64,000 nt of DNA from RGIG3009 sp045596745 (GTDB lineage Bacteria > Bacillota > Clostridia > Oscillospirales > Acutalibacteraceae). The stretch spans positions 7,981 through 71,980 of the forward strand of contig JAZODA010000065.1 in assembly GCA_045596745.1 (NCBI GenBank), read 5' to 3'. Both the position numbers and the translations under genes were made by a program. Below are positions 1 through 8,514 of this stretch, in pieces (position 1 is the first letter of the stretch; each line of letters opens with the position of its first letter). The notes under the pieces were generated by a model that searched no databases, was not told the origin of the DNA, and saw only the letters and a list, made by a program, of their open reading frames with translations.

Positions 1-716
1 CGAAGCTTTGCAAGGATTGCAACGCCACACTGGGTGAAGCGCTGGGTCATGAGTATGCAGGTCGCACCTGCAGCCGCTGCGGCGACCGCAACCCGGAGTA
101 TACCACGACCATCGAAGTGACCGCTGTTGAATTGGACAAGACCGCGGTGGACTTGGTGGCAGGCGAGACGGTGACGCTCACCCACAAGCTGAAGCCGACG
201 GTTGCTACCGACAAAACGGTGACGTGGAAGAGCGCAAACGCTGCCATCGCCACGGTGGACGACAACGGTGTGGTGACGGCGGTTGCTCCCGGCGAAACCA
301 CGGTGACGGTGTCGAGTGCAAACGGCAAAACCGCATCCTGCAAGGTTGTGGTGCACGAGATGCTTCTGGAGCTGCCCACGCTTCCGATGGAGCTGTTCTA
401 CAATGCGAACGGCAACGGCATCATTACGACGATTCAGGTCAATACGGTGAAGTACACCCTCACGAACGGCACGCTGAAGATGGTCTTTGATGGCGAACTG
501 ACCTACGACGGCAGTGGAAAGGGTGGCGCAATGAGCCGTCCGAACTTCGGCTGGCGTCTGCACAAGGATGGTGCGGTTGTTGCCGAGGGTCTGACACAAA
601 CCGACGAGGAAATTGCGGTTGGCAGCCTGGTCAACGGCCTGACGGTGGAAGTACCGTCGGTGACGGCCGGCAAGTACCGCTTGGAGCTGTACAGCACCTA
701 CAAGAGAAAAACCTAA
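1..716 (+). CDS. C-terminal part of an exported Ig-like (Big_2) surface protein, 5' end outside window
   Basis: The frame is open from the window edge (first full codon at position 3) to TAA at 714-716, so only the C-terminal 237 or so residues are present. The first visible stretch has paired cysteines (CKDC, CSRCGD), a pattern seen in repeats of clostridial surface proteins. A bacterial Ig-like Big_2 domain follows (about 120-350), with the usual VTWKSAN, IATVDDNGVVTAV and GETTVTVSSANG pattern. The last 110 residues form a beta-rich region with no recognised family. No LPXTG motif or terminal anchor helix is seen, so the attachment mode is unknown. It is similar in style to the 1463-residue protein at 36644. 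A strong terminator follows. Confidence 0.8.
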   Translation, partial: KLCKDCNATLGEALGHEYAGRTCSRCGDRNPEYTTTIEVTAVELDKTAVDLVAGETVTLTHKLKPTVATDKTVTWKSANAAIATVDDNGVVTAVAPGETTVTVSSANGKTASCKVVVHEMLLELPTLPMELFYNANGNGIITTIQVNTVKYTLTNGTLKMVFDGELTYDGSGKGGAMSRPNFGWRLHKDGAVVAEGLTQTDEEIAVGSLVNGLTVEVPSVTAGKYRLELYSTYKRKT

Positions 717-719
717 AAA

Positions 720-760
720 GAAACCCCGAAGCGATTTCGCTTCGGGGTTTCTTTTCTTTT
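720..760. terminator. Bidirectional intrinsic terminator between convergent genes
   Basis: A perfect stem (AAACCCCGAAGCG, ATTT loop, CGCTTCGGGGTTT) is flanked by A-rich sequence on the left and T-rich sequence on the right. It can therefore end both the Big_2 gene on plus and thiT on minus. Confidence 0.85.
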
Positions 761-767
761 GATGGGA

Positions 768-1589
768 TTATTGCTCCTTGCGGTTCAGCGCGCGAGCGAC
801 AGCTTCGAGCAGCAACCAACCGCCGATGCCACAGGCGGCAACGATGCCGATGGTGCCCCAAGGCGCAGTGGTAACGCCCTGCAGGAACAGTCCACCATCC
901 TCGTTTTGCAATGTGGGCGCAACAAGGATGACCATACCGACGGCGGCAATTAACAGCACGGCTTTGGCGACGATCGAGCAGACCAGCGAAGCGACACCGA
1001 CCTGACGGCGGGTGGCGCGGGTCACGGTGCTTCCTTCAAACGACAGGAAACGAGACAGGTACACCGAGCCGAACACCAGAATGATGATTTCGGGAATCAT
1101 ATAGGTGGCGTTATAGGAGAGCGAATAGATAGCGGCTTCGGCGGTGGGGACGGACAAACCCGCCCACACGGTACAGCCGGTCAGCGTGTGGCAAAGATAG
1201 CGCAAGGCGCCGGTTACCACAGAAGCGAGTGCCAGTGCCACACCCTGCGGCAGATTCGGGCGGCGGAACACGCCGGCGAGACCCAGCACCATAAAGGCAA
1301 CAATGTAATCGAACAAGAGAATCATCACCACAGCGGAAAAACCGGTGGCGTACGACAGATTGTCAAGACCGAGCAGCATCTGAATCATACCATAAGCGGC
1401 GGCAGACACCAAACCCCAGCGTACACCGTAGCGATAGGAGAGCAGAATCAGCGGCAACATACTGAACGCCGTGACACTGCCGCCGTACGGCATATCTACG
1501 ATTTTGATGATGCTGAGTACCGCTGCGAAGGCGAGCATAATGGCGCTTTCGGTCAGACGATGTGCAGCACTGTTGGAAGTGCGAGACAT
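768..1589 (-). CDS. thiT: ThiT-type thiamine ECF transporter S component
   Basis: A 273-residue membrane protein with about six hydrophobic helices. It matches the ThiT/YuaJ family, the substrate-specific subunit that binds thiamine and joins the shared EcfA-A'-T module, which is not in this window. The N-terminal region (AIMLAFAAVLSIIKI, then MPYGGSVTAFSMLPL) and the later YSLSYNATYMIPE segment fit the family. The ATG at 1589 is chosen because AAAGGA lies 8 bases upstream; the frame extends further 5' but into the riboswitch terminator. The C-terminal 90 residues, with further membrane helices, are longer than usual for ThiT. A TPP riboswitch and a consensus promoter lie directly upstream, which independently supports the thiamine assignment. 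Confidence 0.88.
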   Translation of the reverse strand: MSRTSNSAAHRLTESAIMLAFAAVLSIIKIVDMPYGGSVTAFSMLPLILLSYRYGVRWGLVSAAAYGMIQMLLGLDNLSYATGFSAVVMILLFDYIVAFMVLGLAGVFRRPNLPQGVALALASVVTGALRYLCHTLTGCTVWAGLSVPTAEAAIYSLSYNATYMIPEIIILVFGSVYLSRFLSFEGSTVTRATRRQVGVASLVCSIVAKAVLLIAAVGMVILVAPTLQNEDGGLFLQGVTTAPWGTIGIVAACGIGGWLLLEAVARALNRKEQ

Positions 1590-1626
1590 AGAAAACATCC
1601 TTTCACTTGAAATTGTCAATTGAACG

Positions 1627-1660
1627 AAAAAACACCCTCCCATGTTGGGAGGGTGTTTGG
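1627..1660 (-). terminator. Riboswitch expression-platform terminator
   Basis: On minus, AACACCCTCCC, AACAT loop, GGGAGGGTGTT then TTTTTC. It lies between the TPP aptamer and thiT, as expected of a transcription-terminating expression platform. Confidence 0.85.
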
Positions 1661-1699
1661 ATACATCATTGGCATACGCACCCGCGGTGTGCGTATACG

Positions 1700-1787
1700 A
1701 AACATCCCTCCGCCGGCATTATCCGGATCAGGTTCCAGGGTTGAAAGCAGCGCTTTCTCTCAGCCGAGTAATCAGCACCCCTCGTTC
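1700..1787 (-). promoter_or_regulatory. TPP riboswitch (thi box) controlling thiT
   Basis: Read on minus, the region has the thi-box hallmarks: GGGGTGCTG, then CGGCTGAGAGA, then ACCCTGGAACCTGATCCGG followed by ATAATGCCGGCGGAGGGA. These conserved cores bind the pyrimidine and pyrophosphate halves of thiamine pyrophosphate. The terminator downstream suggests that TPP shuts off thiT by premature termination. Confidence 0.95.
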
Positions 1788-1797
1788 AATTGCCGTC

Positions 1798-1826
1798 ATT
1801 ATAGCACGGGCAAAAATGCTTGTCAA
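1798..1826 (-). promoter_or_regulatory. Sigma-A promoter of thiT
   Basis: On minus, TTGACA (1826-1821) and TATAAT (1803-1798) with a 17-base spacer, a full consensus match. The expected start of transcription is a few bases before the TPP aptamer. Confidence 0.9.
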
Positions 1827-1912
1827 GGGGAATTTTCTCGAAAATATCGCTACGCTTCAAGGTGACCATAGATATTTTTTGCAATGTGATACACGGCTTT
1901 TTGCTGTTTTAC

Positions 1913-1941
1913 TTGCGTTTTGCACCGAAGCAGTGTATACT
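1913..1941 (+). promoter_or_regulatory. Sigma-A promoter of the CPBP-tadA-araC group
   Basis: TTGCGT (1913-1918) and TATACT (1936-1941) with a 17-base spacer, 30 bases before the GTG start at 1971. Confidence 0.75.
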
Positions 1942-1970
1942 GTAGCTGTAAATCTTGAAAGGAACAGCAG

Positions 1971-2966
1971 GTGAACCGTATGTACACGCCCCCTTTGGAA
2001 GAGCCGGGTTTTGTGATACCGCCGCATCAGGCGGAATCCCACCGTCTACGCCATGACGGCAACTTTGTCGGCTGGCTGTTGATTTCGTTGCTTATCGCGA
2101 ATATGTCGCTGTCGTTTGTGCTGGCGTTGCTACAGGCCAGAGGTGTGTTGAACCTTTCTCTGATGGACAACACGCCGCGCGTGTTTTTGGAAATGCTGAT
2201 GTACATTTTCTATCTGGCGGTGCCGGTGTGGACGGTTGTGCTGATTTCTCGTCGCAAGCAAAATCCGTTTCCGACCCGACGGGTGGGGCTTGGTGTGTAT
2301 GTGTTTGCGTTGTTTGGCGGTATGATGCTGGCGGTGGCGTCGAACTACATCACCGGTGTTTTGATGTCGTTTATGGAATCTGCCGGCGTGGAGCGTCCGG
2401 TGTTTGAGGAAACGCAAAGCGGCACGCCGACCAGCTTGGTGCTGAATTTGATTTCTACGGCGGTTCTTCCGGCGATTTTGGAGGAAATGGTGTTCCGTGG
2501 ATACGTTCTTCAGGCGTTCCGCCGTTATGGTGACAAGCTCGCGGTCATCGTTACCGCCTTGCTGTTCGGTTTGATTCACGGCAACGTTCTGCAACTGCCG
2601 TTTGCGTTTTTGCTGGGACTTGTGTTTGGTTGGATGGTGGTACAAACCGGTTCTATCTGGCCGGCCGTGATTCTGCATTTCGGTAACAACGCGATGTCGG
2701 TGCTGCTGGATTATGTCAAACTGGTGGTGGGCAGCAGCTCTGCCGCGACCGTGCTGACGTTCTCCATACTCACCGTTTTGGGAATGATTGCATTCGCAGC
2801 GGTGTATTTGTCAAACAAAAAGCGAGGCGAGGACCTTCTTCGCCCGATGAGCAACGGCGCTTCGGCGCTTTCGGTGACGCGGCGTGTGACGGGATTGTTC
2901 ACCGCGCCGGTAATGATTGTGGGAGTGTTGTTATGGTGTGTGATTCTGGTGTTATCCATCCTGTAA
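1971..2966 (+). CDS. CPBP-family intramembrane metalloprotease
   Basis: A 331-residue polytopic membrane protein of the CPBP (CAAX prenyl protease 2 / Abi) family. Glutamates E171 and E172 and R176 in LEEMVFRGYV form the EExxxR motif. H203 in LIHGN and H236 with N240 in LHFGNN form the two further conserved metal-site motifs, so the active site looks intact. Several hydrophobic helices precede and follow the core. Bacterial members act in peptide processing, bacteriocin immunity or envelope stress; the substrate here cannot be read from sequence. The GTG start has AAAGGA 7 bases upstream, and the next ATG (1980) is too far from it. The 3' end overlaps tadA by 34 bases. Confidence 0.88.
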   Translation: MNRMYTPPLEEPGFVIPPHQAESHRLRHDGNFVGWLLISLLIANMSLSFVLALLQARGVLNLSLMDNTPRVFLEMLMYIFYLAVPVWTVVLISRRKQNPFPTRRVGLGVYVFALFGGMMLAVASNYITGVLMSFMESAGVERPVFEETQSGTPTSLVLNLISTAVLPAILEEMVFRGYVLQAFRRYGDKLAVIVTALLFGLIHGNVLQLPFAFLLGLVFGWMVVQTGSIWPAVILHFGNNAMSVLLDYVKLVVGSSSAATVLTFSILTVLGMIAFAAVYLSNKKRGEDLLRPMSNGASALSVTRRVTGLFTAPVMIVGVLLWCVILVLSIL

Positions 2967-3430
2967 TCGACCGCGAGACGGATGAACGATATATGCGCGA
3001 AGCCCTTCGCCTGGCGGCGGAAGCAGCTGCCGAAGGCGAGGTGCCGGTGGGCGCGGTTATCGTGAAAGACGGCGAGATTATCGCCACCGGTCGCAACCGC
3101 CGCGAAGTGGATCGTCACGCGCTGGCACACGCCGAGATTGAGGCGATTCATCACGCGTGTGCGGCACTGGGCGGCTGGCGCTTGTCCGGCTGCACACTGT
3201 ACGTGACATTAGAGCCTTGCCCGATGTGTGCCGGTGCAATTATTAACGCGCGCATTGATCGTGTGGTGTATGGCACCCCCGACCCCAAGGCGGGTTCGTG
3301 CGGTTCGCTGACCGATTTGTTTGCACTGCCGTACAACCATCGTCCTGAAAACGACAGCGGTGTACTGCAAGAGGAATGCGCGGCGGTACTGCGTGACTTT
3401 TTCCGTTCGCTGCGGCGACGGGATACCTAA
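2933..3430 (+). CDS. tadA: tRNA-specific adenosine-34 deaminase
   Basis: A 165-residue cytidine/deoxycytidylate deaminase-fold enzyme that converts A34 to inosine in tRNA-Arg(ACG) so that it can read several codons. HAE (66-68) carries the zinc-ligand histidine and the proton-shuttling glutamate, and PCPMC (95-99) carries the two zinc-ligand cysteines. Length is typical of TadA. The ATG at 2933 has GGGAG 7 bases upstream and lies inside the preceding protease gene, so translation is likely coupled. Confidence 0.93.
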   Translation: MVCDSGVIHPVIDRETDERYMREALRLAAEAAAEGEVPVGAVIVKDGEIIATGRNRREVDRHALAHAEIEAIHHACAALGGWRLSGCTLYVTLEPCPMCAGAIINARIDRVVYGTPDPKAGSCGSLTDLFALPYNHRPENDSGVLQEECAAVLRDFFRSLRRRDT

Positions 3431-3454
3431 GACTACATCCGACGGAGGGTGGCT

Positions 3455-4321
3455 ATGGAGGATCGTGATCTTTGTTTTCAGGGAGCGCATTTTGAGTTTT
3501 TATATTCTCTGGAGGGTGAGCCCGAGCCGGAGGATTTCTTTATGCACGCCCACGAGCGGTTTGAGCTTTTCCATTTCATTTCGGGCAACGCCAAATATCT
3601 GGTGGAGGGCACGGAATATACGCTCAACCCGCATGACACGTTGCTGATGCGACCGTTTGAGGTGCATCGGTTGGTGCTGCTGGACGAAAGTGTGCCGTAC
3701 GAGCGAATGGTGGTACATTTTTCGGCAGAAATGCTGGATGAGGACGAGGTGGTGCGAGCGGCGCTGCTGCGTCCCTTTAACGGACGCGAATTGGGACGCC
3801 GCAATCGCTACGAAGCGAGTGACTTTTCGGGCGAGGGCTGGCCGTTCCACAGTGATATCAACAAGTTGATTGACCGACTCGGTGAGGATGCCGAGGTGTT
3901 TATCGCTTCCAAGGTGCGTTCGTTCTTGGCGGAAACGCTGTTGCCGTTTGCCGAACACGACCACAAGGAAACGCAGTTTTCCGCGAAGATTTCCGACGTG
4001 CTGGAGTACATCAACACGCATCTGTACGAGGACCTTTCGGTGGCGCACATTTGCGAAGCGTGCTTCCTCAGCCGCGCTCAGCTCAACCGATTGTTTAAAT
4101 ATGCTACCGGTACATCCGTGTGGCAGTACATCACGACCAAGCGTTTGTTGCAGGCAAAAACGCTCATCCGATTGGGCGAACGTCCCACGGATGTGTACGA
4201 GCGGTGCGGGTTTACGGAGTACTCTTCTTTCTACCGCGCCTACAAGGCAAAGTTCGGAAATTCGCCCGAGCAGGACAAGGCACGGCTGACACGCGCACTG
4301 GCGGGCGAGCCGTTCCCTTGA
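3455..4321 (+). CDS. AraC-family transcriptional regulator
   Basis: A 288-residue protein with an N-terminal cupin-like sensor (about 15-110; HAHERFELFHF, HDTLLMRPFEVHRL) and a C-terminal double helix-turn-helix (about 175-275; LSVAHICEACFLSRAQLNRL, then PTDVYERCGFTEYSSFYRAY). The ATG at 3455 is taken because GGAGG lies 6 bases upstream; an in-frame GTG at 3449 touches the ribosome site. It is 24 bases after tadA on the same strand and 90 bases before the uxaC operon. The weak -35 region of that operon suggests this protein is its activator and that its sensor domain binds a uronate. That role is inference. Confidence 0.88.
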   Translation: MEDRDLCFQGAHFEFLYSLEGEPEPEDFFMHAHERFELFHFISGNAKYLVEGTEYTLNPHDTLLMRPFEVHRLVLLDESVPYERMVVHFSAEMLDEDEVVRAALLRPFNGRELGRRNRYEASDFSGEGWPFHSDINKLIDRLGEDAEVFIASKVRSFLAETLLPFAEHDHKETQFSAKISDVLEYINTHLYEDLSVAHICEACFLSRAQLNRLFKYATGTSVWQYITTKRLLQAKTLIRLGERPTDVYERCGFTEYSSFYRAYKAKFGNSPEQDKARLTRALAGEPFP

Positions 4322-4359
4322 AAAGAGCGGATTTACAATATAGTTGGTAAAAATTGCAA

Positions 4360-4388
4360 TAGAAATAGGCAAAAAAACCCAATATAAT
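4360..4388 (+). promoter_or_regulatory. Promoter of the uxaC operon, probably activator dependent
   Basis: TATAAT at 4383-4388 is a perfect -10, but 17 bases upstream the hexamer is TAGAAA, a poor -35. The 4325-4375 stretch is AT-rich and would hold the activator sites. This differs from most other promoters in the window, which have recognisable -35 boxes. Confidence 0.6.
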
Positions 4389-4411
4389 AAAAGCAAAGGG
4401 AGGGACAAGCT

Positions 4412-5776
4412 ATGAACGCAAATTATTTGCTGCGAACCCCTGCAGCAGAAGCGCTGTACAACAAAGTGGCAACGCTTCCGATCGTTGACTATCATTGCCA
4501 TTTGTCTCCGAAAGAGATTGAAGAGGACGCACCGTTTTCTTCGATCGGTGAGCTGTGGCTGGGCGCGGACCACTATAAGTGGCGGCTGATGCGCGCTGCC
4601 GGTGTGGAGGAAAAGTACATCACCGGTGATGCTTCGTATCAGGAGAAGTTTCGCAAGTTTGCACAGGCATTGTCGCTGGCGGCCGGCAGCCCGCTGTACC
4701 ACTGGGCGCATATGGAGCTGTCGCTGTATTTCGGCATTGACGAGTATCTCACCGCAGACAATGCGGATGAAATCTGGGAGCGCGCCAACGCGGTTATCCG
4801 CGACGAAGCGCTCTCGCCCCGTCGTATGATTCGCAAGGCGGGCGTGTCCTATCTGGCCACGACCGACGATATCATCGACTCGCTGGAGCACCATCGCCGC
4901 ATTCGCGAGGACAAGTCCTTTGAAACGGTGGTTGCTCCTTCGTACCGCACCGATAACGTGCTGCTTATCCGCCGCAACGGCTATGCCGACTATGTCAAAA
5001 AGCTGTCGGACGTCAGCGGTGTACAGGTGGAGGGCATCGACACGCTGAAAGCGGCGCTGGTGCAGCGTCTGGATCATTTCTGCGACAACAATTGCAAGTT
5101 CACGGATATCGGTATTCCCGAATTCCCGAACCGTATTGCCGACGATGCCGAGGCGGATGCGACCTATCGCAAGGCGCTGGCAGGCGAGGCGATTACCGAC
5201 GACGAGTACCGCGGTTTCCTCGGAAATCTGTATTTGTTCCTGGGTAAAGAGTATCAGCGCAGAGGGTTGGTGATGCAGTGGCACCTGGCGGTGTACCGCA
5301 ACGCCAGCACCAAGCTGTTTGAGTCGCTCGGCGCAGACTGCGGCGGCGACTGCGTGGGCGATCCGCTCAAGGGTGCCGACGTCATCCGTATGCTGGATGC
5401 CATCGAAAAAGAGGCGGGCGCAGTGCCGCAGACGATTCTGTACACGCTGCATCCCGGTATGGCGGATCAGTTGCAGACCATCGCCGGCAGCTTCCGCGGT
5501 GTGCGCTGCGGTACGGCATGGTGGTTCTGCGACCATCGTCGCGGCATCGAGCAGCAGATTGAAGTTATCGCGGAACTCGGCCACCTCGGCTCGTTCCTCG
5601 GTATGCTGACCGACAGCCGCAGCTTCCTGTCTTATGCACGTCACGACTATTTCCGTCGTATTCTGTGCAATAAGCTGGCGACCTGGTGCGAAAACGGTGA
5701 GTTCGACCCTGCTATGGCAGAAACGGTCGCACGCCGTGTTTGTTGTGAAAACATTAAAATGTTGATAGGAGGATAA
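4412..5776 (+). CDS. uxaC: Glucuronate isomerase
   Basis: A 454-residue uronate isomerase of the amidohydrolase superfamily, which interconverts D-glucuronate with D-fructuronate and D-galacturonate with D-tagaturonate in the cytoplasm. H28 and H30 in VDYHCHLSP are the metal-binding pair near the N-terminus, and the late segments CGTAWWFCDH and MLTDSRSFLSYARHDYFRR are typical of the family. Length is close to the usual 465-470. GGGAGGGAC precedes the ATG. It is the first gene of a tightly packed series (4 bases to uxuA) and catalyses its first step. Confidence 0.95.
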   Translation: MNANYLLRTPAAEALYNKVATLPIVDYHCHLSPKEIEEDAPFSSIGELWLGADHYKWRLMRAAGVEEKYITGDASYQEKFRKFAQALSLAAGSPLYHWAHMELSLYFGIDEYLTADNADEIWERANAVIRDEALSPRRMIRKAGVSYLATTDDIIDSLEHHRRIREDKSFETVVAPSYRTDNVLLIRRNGYADYVKKLSDVSGVQVEGIDTLKAALVQRLDHFCDNNCKFTDIGIPEFPNRIADDAEADATYRKALAGEAITDDEYRGFLGNLYLFLGKEYQRRGLVMQWHLAVYRNASTKLFESLGADCGGDCVGDPLKGADVIRMLDAIEKEAGAVPQTILYTLHPGMADQLQTIAGSFRGVRCGTAWWFCDHRRGIEQQIEVIAELGHLGSFLGMLTDSRSFLSYARHDYFRRILCNKLATWCENGEFDPAMAETVARRVCCENIKMLIGG

Positions 5777-5780
5777 GCAA

Positions 5781-6824
5781 ATGAAACTGACATTTCGCTG
5801 GTACGGCGATGACGATCCCGTTACCCTGTCCCACATCCGGCAGATCCCGCAGATGACGGGTATCGTCTCTGCCATCTACGACACCCCTGTGGGTGAGGTG
5901 TGGAGCCGTGAGAGCATTGCGGCGATGAAGAAGAAGGCCAACGACAACGGTCTGGCTTTCGAAGTGGTGGAAAGCGTTCCGGTTCACGAGGATATCAAGC
6001 TCGGCAACGAAAATGCTCCCCGCCTGATCGAAAACTACTGTGAAAACGTGCGCCGTCTGGGCGAAGCCGGCGTCAAGTGCATCTGCTATAACTTTATGCC
6101 GGTGTTCGACTGGCTGCGCAGCGAGCTGGAGCATGCTCAGGTCGACGGCGCCAACGCGCTGGCGTACGATGAGAACACGGTGCTGGCTATGGATCCCCTC
6201 AAGGGCGACCTGTCGCTCCCGGGTTGGGACTCCAGCTACACCAAGGCTCAGATGCAGGACCTGCTCAATGCGTATGCTGAGCTGGGTGAAGAGCAGCTGT
6301 GGAAGAACCTCGAGACCTTCCTGAAGGCGGTCATTCCGGTCGCCAAGGAGGCCGGCGTCAACATGGCTATCCATCCGGACGATCCGCCCTGGGGTATGTT
6401 CGGTCTGCCGCGTATCATCACCGGCAAGAAGAACCTGCAGCGTTTCTTTGATATCGTTCCCGAGACCAACAACGGTCTGACCCTGTGCACCGGTTCCTTC
6501 GGTGCCAACCCCGACAACGACCTGGTGGATATGGCGGACAGCTTTGCCGACCGCATCCACTTCCTGCACCTGCGCAACATCAAGATTACCGGTGAGCGTC
6601 AGTTCGAGGAAGTCGGTCATCCCACCGCTTGCGGCTCCATCGATATGTACGGTGTTGCCAAGGCGCTGGTTAAGAAGGGCTGGGACGGCTATGTGCGTCC
6701 TGACCACGGCCGTATGATTTGGGGCGAGACCGGCCGCTATGGCTACGGTCTGTTTGACCGCGCACTCGGCGCGACCTACATCGTGGGTCTGTTCGAAGCG
6801 CTGGAAAAGGAGAATGAGAAATGA
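5781..6824 (+). CDS. uxuA: Mannonate dehydratase
   Basis: A 347-residue UxuA-family TIM-barrel enzyme that dehydrates D-mannonate to 2-keto-3-deoxy-D-gluconate, the third step of glucuronate breakdown. AIHPDDPPWGMFGLPRI is the family signature, and GRYGYGLFDRALG near the C-terminus is also typical. GGAGGATAAGCAA precedes the ATG. The stop overlaps the next start by four bases (ATGA), so translation with the reductase is coupled. Confidence 0.95.
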   Translation: MKLTFRWYGDDDPVTLSHIRQIPQMTGIVSAIYDTPVGEVWSRESIAAMKKKANDNGLAFEVVESVPVHEDIKLGNENAPRLIENYCENVRRLGEAGVKCICYNFMPVFDWLRSELEHAQVDGANALAYDENTVLAMDPLKGDLSLPGWDSSYTKAQMQDLLNAYAELGEEQLWKNLETFLKAVIPVAKEAGVNMAIHPDDPPWGMFGLPRIITGKKNLQRFFDIVPETNNGLTLCTGSFGANPDNDLVDMADSFADRIHFLHLRNIKITGERQFEEVGHPTACGSIDMYGVAKALVKKGWDGYVRPDHGRMIWGETGRYGYGLFDRALGATYIVGLFEALEKENEK

Positions 6825-7645
6825 GCAAAGTAATCATAGTTACCGGCGCCGGCGGCGTGCTGTGCTCCGGTTTTGCCGAGCATCTGGCGAAGGCCGGTCA
6901 TAAAGTGGCGCTGCTCGACCTGAATGAGCAGGCGGCAGCGGCGGTTGCCGACCGCATCAACGCCGAGGGCGGCGTGGCGAAGGCATATGCCTGCAACGTG
7001 CTGGACAAGGCTTGCATCGAAGACGTTCACACCAAGGTCCTGGCGGACTTCGGCAAGTGCGACATTCTGATTAACGGCGCCGGCGGCAACAGCCCCAAGT
7101 GCACCACCCTGCACGAGGAGTATGTTGAGGGCGACGAGGCTGCTACCGAATTCCTGACCTTCTTCAACATCGACGAGAAGGGCTTCGACTTCGTGTTTGA
7201 CCTGAACCTCAAGGGCGTTCTGCTGCCCAGCCAGGTGTTTATGCCGGATATGCTGGGTCGTCCCGGCTGCTGCGTGCTGAACGTGTCCTCCATGAACGCG
7301 TATCGCCCGCTGACCAAGATTCCGGCGTACTCCGCAGCCAAAGCGGCGGTGACCAACTTCACCTCCTGGCTGGCGGTGCACTTTGCCAAAGAGGGTATCC
7401 GCGTGAACGCGATTGCGCCCGGCTTCTTCGTGACCAACCAGAACCGCGCGCTGCTGTTTGACGCCGAGGGCAAGCCCACGGCGCGTACCGAGAAGATTCT
7501 GCGCTCCACCCCCATGGGTCGTTTCGGCGATTCGGAGGAGCTGCTCGGCACGTTGGAGTGGCTGCTGGATGAAACCAAGTCCGGCTTTGTGACCGGTATC
7601 ACGGTGCCGGTAGACGGCGGCTTCTCCGCTTACTCGGGAGTGTGA
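6821..7645 (+). CDS. SDR-family D-mannonate oxidoreductase (fructuronate reductase)
   Basis: A 274-residue short-chain dehydrogenase. The N-terminal TGAGGVLCSG is the cofactor loop, and YSAAK near 171-175 holds the catalytic Tyr and Lys. PVDGGFSAYSGV at the C-terminus fits fructuronate reductases of the YjmF type. Lying between uxuA and a TIM-barrel isomerase in a glucuronate operon, it most likely reduces D-fructuronate to D-mannonate with NAD(P)H, replacing the unrelated UxuB. Substrate is inferred from context. Confidence 0.85.
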   Translation: MSKVIIVTGAGGVLCSGFAEHLAKAGHKVALLDLNEQAAAAVADRINAEGGVAKAYACNVLDKACIEDVHTKVLADFGKCDILINGAGGNSPKCTTLHEEYVEGDEAATEFLTFFNIDEKGFDFVFDLNLKGVLLPSQVFMPDMLGRPGCCVLNVSSMNAYRPLTKIPAYSAAKAAVTNFTSWLAVHFAKEGIRVNAIAPGFFVTNQNRALLFDAEGKPTARTEKILRSTPMGRFGDSEELLGTLEWLLDETKSGFVTGITVPVDGGFSAYSGV

Positions 7646-7650
7646 TTACG

Positions 7651-8496
7651 ATGCAGGATTTGCGTATTTTTGCATTTGCTGACGAAGCCGATCCGAATTT
7701 CGACGGCCAGATTGACGCGATGCTTCGCAACGATCTCGCCGGTCTGGAAATCCGCAACGTTGACGGCGTGAATATCGGCGAGCTTTCTCTCGAGAAAGCG
7801 CGTGAGGTGCGTCGCCGTATGGACGATGCGGGTCTCATCACCTGGTCGATCGGTTCGCCCATCGGTAAAATCCACATCGAAAATGACGATTTCGAAGCAC
7901 ACAAGGAAACCTTCAAGCGTCAGCTGGAGATCGCGCACATTCTGGGCGCGGAGAACCTGCGTATGTTCTCGTTCTATATGCCGACAGACAAAGATCCGTC
8001 GATTTACAAGAACGAGGTCATCGACCGCTTGGGTGTGCTGACCAATCTGGCAATCGGCAGCGGCGTGCTGCTGTGCCACGAGAACGAAAAGGGCATCTAC
8101 GGCGACAACGCCGCCCGCTGCCTGGAGATTCTGGAAGCAGTGCCGCTGCTTCGCGCGGTGTTTGACCCGGCGAACTTTGTGCAGTGCGGTCAGGATACCA
8201 TCGAGGCGTGGGAGATGCTCAAGCCCTATGTGAAATATATGCACATCAAGGACGCCAAGCTTGACGGCGGCATTGTCCCCGCAGGTCTGGGCGCCGGCAA
8301 CATTTCGTATCTGCTGTCGGAGTACCGTCTGCAGGGTGGCCGCGAGTTCACCATGGAACCGCATCTGGCCGAGTTTGCCGGTCTTGGTGCGCTGGAGCGT
8401 GAAGGCGAGCAGAGTCAGGTTGGCGAATTCGGTTACGCAAGCACCGCCGCGGCATTCGACGCCGGCGTGGCAGCGTTCAAAGCGCTTGTGGGATAA
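7651..8496 (+). CDS. Sugar phosphate isomerase/epimerase-like TIM-barrel protein
   Basis: A 281-residue xylose-isomerase-like (AP endonuclease 2 superfamily) barrel. LLCHENEKGIYG, VFDPANFVQCG and YMHIKDAK mark the metal-binding strands. The ATG at 7651 is preferred because GGGAG lies 10 bases upstream; a GTG at 7642 overlaps the preceding stop region and touches the ribosome site. Its place after the fructuronate reductase suggests an epimerase or isomerase feeding further sugar acids or inositol-like compounds into the pathway. The exact substrate is unknown. Confidence 0.8.
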   Translation: MQDLRIFAFADEADPNFDGQIDAMLRNDLAGLEIRNVDGVNIGELSLEKAREVRRRMDDAGLITWSIGSPIGKIHIENDDFEAHKETFKRQLEIAHILGAENLRMFSFYMPTDKDPSIYKNEVIDRLGVLTNLAIGSGVLLCHENEKGIYGDNAARCLEILEAVPLLRAVFDPANFVQCGQDTIEAWEMLKPYVKYMHIKDAKLDGGIVPAGLGAGNISYLLSEYRLQGGREFTMEPHLAEFAGLGALEREGEQSQVGEFGYASTAAAFDAGVAAFKALVG

Positions 8497-8514
8497 CGAT
8501 AAGGGGTGTTCGTT

